A stretch of DNA of 15,000 nucleotides from Chromera velia (Eukaryota; Sar; Chromeraceae): the NCBI GenBank assembly GCA_018398765.1, contig JAHBMJ010000807.1, positions 1,811 to 16,810 of the forward strand, written 5' to 3'. The notes under the pieces were generated by a model, which was not told the origin of the DNA, ran no database searches, and worked only from the letters and a program-made list of their open reading frames with translations. The translations under genes were made by a program, and so were the position numbers. Below, one piece after another: positions 12,652 to 15,000 of the stretch; the stretch's first letter is position 1, and the number at the start of each line of letters is the position of its first letter.

Positions 12652-14910
12652 GGCACACACACACACACAGTGGCACACACACACACACACACACACTGTG
12701 GCACACACACAGACACTGTGAGTCGTTTCCAAGGTCGTGCACCGATCAACGGACCGAGGCTTTCGAGGATTCGGCCCTCCTTCTGGACATCTTCAGTTAG
12801 AGAATTATACATGCCCACAGCACGGTACGACAGAAACGAACACAAAAAAATGTCAAGTTCCCTCGATCAAACAAAAACGAGCTCATGACCCTGCCCGATG
12901 CCTGGATGGCATTCTGGTAGTATAGTGAATGAATAGATAAGCCAAGATAAATGAATGAACACCTGCAGGCATGCAATAATGCATCCACCAACGAAGGAAC
13001 CAACCTAGGTCTGCCGCCTTTAGACATGCCCGTGTGACCATCCAAACGTCTTGTTCCATCACCTCCAGTTTTTTCTCGGAAGAAGAGGGAGAGGCCCATG
13101 TCTCCCCACACAGACTGGAGACGAACTCGGAATCGTTCAGACGAAGCTTCATTGCCGCAACGAACTCAAAATGCTGCACAAAAAGATAGAGAGAGAAGCT
13201 TCATTGCCGCAACGAACTCAAAATGCTGCACAAAAAGATAGAGAGAGAAGCTTCATTGCCGCAACGAACTCAAAATGCTGCACAAAAAGAGAGAGAGAGA
13301 AGCTTCATTGCCGCAACGAACTCAAAATGCTGCACAAAAAGATAGAGAGAGAAGCTTCATTGCCGCAACGAACTCAAAATGCTGCACAAAAAGATAGAGA
13401 GAGAGAGAAGCTTCATTGCCGCAACGAACTCAAAATGCTGCACAAAAAAGAAAAATAGAGAGGGAAACAAAAAGACGAAGCTTCATTGCCGCAACGAACT
13501 CAAAATGCTGCACAAAAAGATAGAGAGAGAGAGAAACAGAAAGCCACATACATGCGCGGTTTACTCAGAGGAGAGGCATGTTGTCTGGTCGAGCTAGAGA
13601 AGAATCACTGCGTAGATTCGCTCATCTGCCTGTATAGGCATTCGTTTTTTCTCTCGAGCTTTTACCCAGGCGGATTCCTACCTTTTTCATGTCTGTGTCG
13701 AGAATAAGGTCTATGATTCCAGACCGCGCAATCTTTCGGTCCTCAGGGTCCAGTTTGCTCTGCAGAACCAGATCGAACCAAAATAAAGTGCAAAATCAAG
13801 TGCACCTCCCGAGAGAATATTGTGGAGGGACAAAAGGGAAACTGAATTAAGCGAACCACAATGCCCCTCAGAACTGATAAAAAATAAAATGGATGCAAGC
13901 ATTAGGAAGAGGAAGGCGGAACGACAGCAGAGGAGCGAGAACCAAAACAATGATTGGAGCGAAAAAGAAAGTGATCGTAAAATAATGAGCAAAAGAAGAT
14001 GCACTCGGGATCTTTTTGCAGTGCCCGAAACGACAGACCAAAAGTTGTACTCCAAGAAGCCGAAGGGTCACAAAAAGAACAATAAAGAGGACCGAAGCAT
14101 AAGAACAAACTGGAACAGCATTCCGGTGCAGGTTTGGTACCTTGAAAACATTAATAATTCGGCTTGTCTGTTTCCAGGCAGTGTTTCAATTCTCACTTAC
14201 ACTTAAAGGTAAAAGTTCATTTTCGACACAGTAAATCATCTATTGGCGCAAAATGAGCGGATGCAAAACAGTGAAGGCGAAGAAGGAATTAATGTGGAGT
14301 TTCTTGCTAATGTGTGCGTGAAGGATGGGAAAAATGGACCGGGAAAGAAGTTTCGCTTCACTTTCCGAGGTCAGTAACTCTTAGGAGTAGAGCTACTCAC
14401 GTTGCGTGCATAAGTTGGTTCCATTTAAATGCCTTTCTGGCTGCTGAGACGACTCACGAAAAGATTGCACCCTTGTTTCTGCATCATGCGGAAGGTCTGG
14501 GCGGCATGAAAGTTCTCCAGCACGCTCTTGTCGTTGTACGTCACAGCAAGCTCCGAGGCGCTGCTTGAAGGGGGCGTCGACCAGGCAGGAGAAAAGAAAA
14601 AGAGTCAGAGAATCGGAAACGCAAAGAAATACACAGACACTCACAGAGAGGGACAAATAGGCAAACAGACAGGCGCCAAACAGAGCTCAATTGATCAACA
14701 AAATAAATGCAAGTGGTGATGAAAAAAGAAGGGCCGAGAACCCCAACTCTCTACCTGCCCTCCCCACCTGTTGGTGTGGAACATGTTGTTCAGTCCCTCG
14801 TGGCCCACGTCATGGCAGAGGGCCGCGATGACTATCGAGATGTTCCGGACAGGGCTGAGGAACGGTCGGATGCCGATGTGCTCAGTCAGCCAGACGGTCA
14901 TCAGGGCAAC
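11483..14910 (-). CDS. 3',5'-cyclic nucleotide phosphodiesterase, C-terminal 6 exons, 5' part outside window
   Basis: Joined exons in transcript order: 14910-14768, 14560-14458, 13759-13682, 13173-13005, 12612-12429, 12080-11483 (1,275 nt; 424 residues plus TGA). All splices are GT-AG and phase-matched (2, 0, 0, 1, 2). The enzyme hydrolyses cAMP and/or cGMP to the 5'-monophosphate with two metal ions. Seen: H33-D34-V-G-H37-E-G..N41 (metal site), S48..ELAVTYND.SVLEN.HA, TDM..HF (104-110), D163 in LKAADLGH (second metal Asp), EEFFKQGD.E, ISPLCDRH, and Q217/F220 in KSQIGF, the purine-clamp residues of the family. This matches class I PDEs such as PDE4 across the whole length. The exon with the HN..H motif must lie beyond 15000. 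A tail of about 140 polar residues follows the catalytic domain. cAMP versus cGMP preference cannot be read from sequence. Numbering is from the first codon in the window. Confidence 0.96.
12081..12428 (-). other. Phosphodiesterase intron e
   Basis: This 348-bp intron has donor GTTCGT and acceptor GCATGCAG. It contains an ATCC tetranucleotide run (12109-12128 on the plus strand). No other feature is seen. Confidence 0.85.
12109..12128. repeat. (ATCC)n microsatellite
   Basis: About five CATC/ATCC units followed by an ATCGATCGAT stretch, within phosphodiesterase intron e. Confidence 0.85.
12429..12612 (-). CDS. Phosphodiesterase exon E: substrate-pocket residues
   Basis: GT completes the Gly codon, then 60 codons and AG; donor GTTCGT at 12428. 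It contains TEEFFKQGDKEK, LPISPLCDRH and CKSQIGFLNFVC, which align without gaps with EEFF.QGD.E, ISP.CD.H and KSQ.GF.D..V of PDEs. Q217 and F220 are the purine-clamp pair. A stronger-looking GTACGT donor 24 bases later was rejected because its phase would not join exon F in the PDE frame. Confidence 0.95.
12613..12716. repeat. (CA)n/(TG)n microsatellite with GTGG interruptions
   Basis: Three or four CA blocks, separated by AGTGGC or TGTGGC, span about 12614-12713 on the plus strand. Read on the minus strand they are the TG tract of the exon E acceptor. Confidence 0.95.
12613..13004 (-). other. Phosphodiesterase intron d, ending in TG repeats
   Basis: This 392-bp intron has donor GTTGGT. Its last 100 bases on the sense strand are TG dinucleotide repeats leading straight into the acceptor GTGTGCAG. 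Nothing else was recognised. Confidence 0.88.
13005..13173 (-). CDS. Phosphodiesterase exon D: HF motif to second metal aspartate
   Basis: 56 codons plus G; acceptor TTTGTGCAG, donor GTTGGT at 13004. It begins HFEFVAAMKLRL, directly continuing TDMKK, and ends ACLKAADL-G, where D163 is the second metal-binding Asp of the family. Between them is a linker of about 25 residues, Ser-rich (WASPSSSEKK). Confidence 0.95.
13143..13536 (-). repeat. Seven-copy tandem repeat of a 3' splice site plus the first 31 nt of a PDE exon
   Basis: On the plus strand, copies of GAAGCTTCATTGCCGCAACG... start at 13143, 13195, 13247, 13299, 13351, 13407 and 13477 (periods 52, 52, 52, 52, 56, 70). On the minus strand each reads: pyrimidine tract, TTTTTGTGCAG, then 31 nt coding HFEFVAAMKL plus one base. 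Exon starts would be at 13173 (the real one), 13225, 13277, 13329, 13381, 13437 and 13507. The 31 exonic bases and the GTGCAG are identical in all seven; variation is confined to the pyrimidine tract. The plus-strand ORFs over it are artefacts. Confidence 0.97.
13174..13681 (-). other. Phosphodiesterase intron c, with six extra copies of its own 3' splice site
   Basis: This 508-bp intron has donor GTAGGA. The last 360 or so bases are six tandem copies of the functional acceptor region plus exon start. The true acceptor must be the seventh in transcript order, just before 13173, because only this one continues into the rest of exon D in frame. Confidence 0.9.
13682..13759 (-). CDS. Phosphodiesterase exon C: TDM motif
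   Basis: 26 codons, phase 0 on both sides; acceptor TTCTGCAG, donor AAG/GTAGGA. It ends IIDLILDTDMKK, the family's I...IL.TDM..H motif, with the His supplied by the next exon. Confidence 0.95.
13760..14457 (-). other. Phosphodiesterase intron b
   Basis: This 698-bp intron runs from GTGAGT to CTGCAG. It contains no motif of the family, and nothing else was recognised in it. It is moderately AT-rich. Confidence 0.85.
14458..14560 (-). CDS. Phosphodiesterase exon B: YND.SVLEN.HA segment
   Basis: The split codon AG+C gives Ser, then 34 codons; donor GTGAGT at 14457. ELAVTYNDKSVLENFHAA matches the family's conserved L...YND.SVLEN.H. The acceptor reads AAGCAG, a NAGNAG tandem; starting three bases earlier (14563) would insert one Ser and keep the frame. 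Confidence 0.95.
14561..14767 (-). other. Phosphodiesterase intron a
   Basis: This 207-bp intron runs from GTGGGG to AAGCAG. The pyrimidine-rich section (CTCTTTTTCTTTTCTCC on the sense strand) lies about 25 bases upstream of the acceptor. Confidence 0.9.
14768..14910 (-). CDS. Phosphodiesterase exon A: HDxxHxGxxN metal motif
   Basis: Acceptor TTTCAG (14916-14911), donor GTGGGG at 14767; 47 codons plus AG. The HD motif ALCHDVGHEGLNNMFHTN lies at the 3' end. The upstream intron starts at 14911 and continues past the window end or to an unseen donor within the last 90 bases. Confidence 0.95.
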
Positions 14911-15000
14911 CTGAAATCAACAAACAATTAAACAGCCAGTCAAATAAAGAGAGAAAACGATGAACGATAAGATTAATGAAGAACAGCCACGAGGCCAATC

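Noticed and set aside
13051-13458. Plus-strand ORF with HCRNELKMLHKK repeats
   Set aside because: It is antisense to the tandem repeat that holds phosphodiesterase exon D's start; the minus-strand reading matches a known family exactly.
13143-13536. Possible CRISPR array
   Set aside because: The units are contiguous, with no unique spacers; periods of 52-70 nt arise from exon plus pyrimidine tract, and the context is eukaryotic.

Overview
The window is nuclear DNA of a eukaryote with intron-rich genes. It holds two incomplete protein-coding genes that converge on each other. I see no bacterial-style operons, rRNA, tRNA or CRISPR array. Several traits suggest an alveolate related to apicomplexans, perhaps a chromerid such as Chromera velia: GT-AG introns of about 180-720 bp, acceptors that usually end in GCAG, proteins carrying long Ser-rich and Glu/Lys/Arg-rich inserts, abundant TTTC, GA, CT and CA microsatellites, and a cyclic nucleotide phosphodiesterase of protist appearance. 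The lineage is an inference from style; no marker gene is present.

Plus strand, 18-8512: eight exons, joined by phase-compatible splice sites, encode about 1,766 residues of an anoctamin (TMEM16) membrane protein, i.e. a calcium-activated channel or lipid scramblase. The true start lies left of the window. Exon 1 carries the cytosolic N-terminal region, exon 2 is a roughly 475-residue disordered insert, exons 3-8 carry the YFGE motif and the transmembrane core, and exon 8 ends in a charged low-complexity tail. Most of the acidic residues that bind calcium in the family are recognisable in TM6, TM7 and TM8.

Middle, 8513-11482: no convincing gene. It contains the presumed 3' flank of the anoctamin gene, an AT-rich island (about 9560-10540) with palindromes and two diverged copies of a 37-bp GC-rich repeat exactly 200 bp apart, a long TTTC/CTGT tract, and GA-rich sequence.

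Minus strand, 14910-11483: six phase-compatible exons encode the C-terminal 424 residues of a class I 3',5'-cyclic nucleotide phosphodiesterase. They include the HDxxHxGxxN metal motif, TDM..HF, the second metal aspartate (ADLG), the purine-clamp glutamine and phenylalanine (SQIGF) and a disordered tail. The exon bearing the first metal histidine must lie right of the window.

The most unusual structure is at 13143-13536. The 3' splice site of one phosphodiesterase intron has been tandemly multiplied seven times, together with the first 31 nt of the following exon. Only the last acceptor in transcript order leaves the reading frame open. A second seven-copy tandem array (40-nt unit) fills part of an anoctamin intron. 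The two genes could both act in second-messenger signalling (calcium/lipid and cyclic nucleotide), but nothing here shows that they work together.
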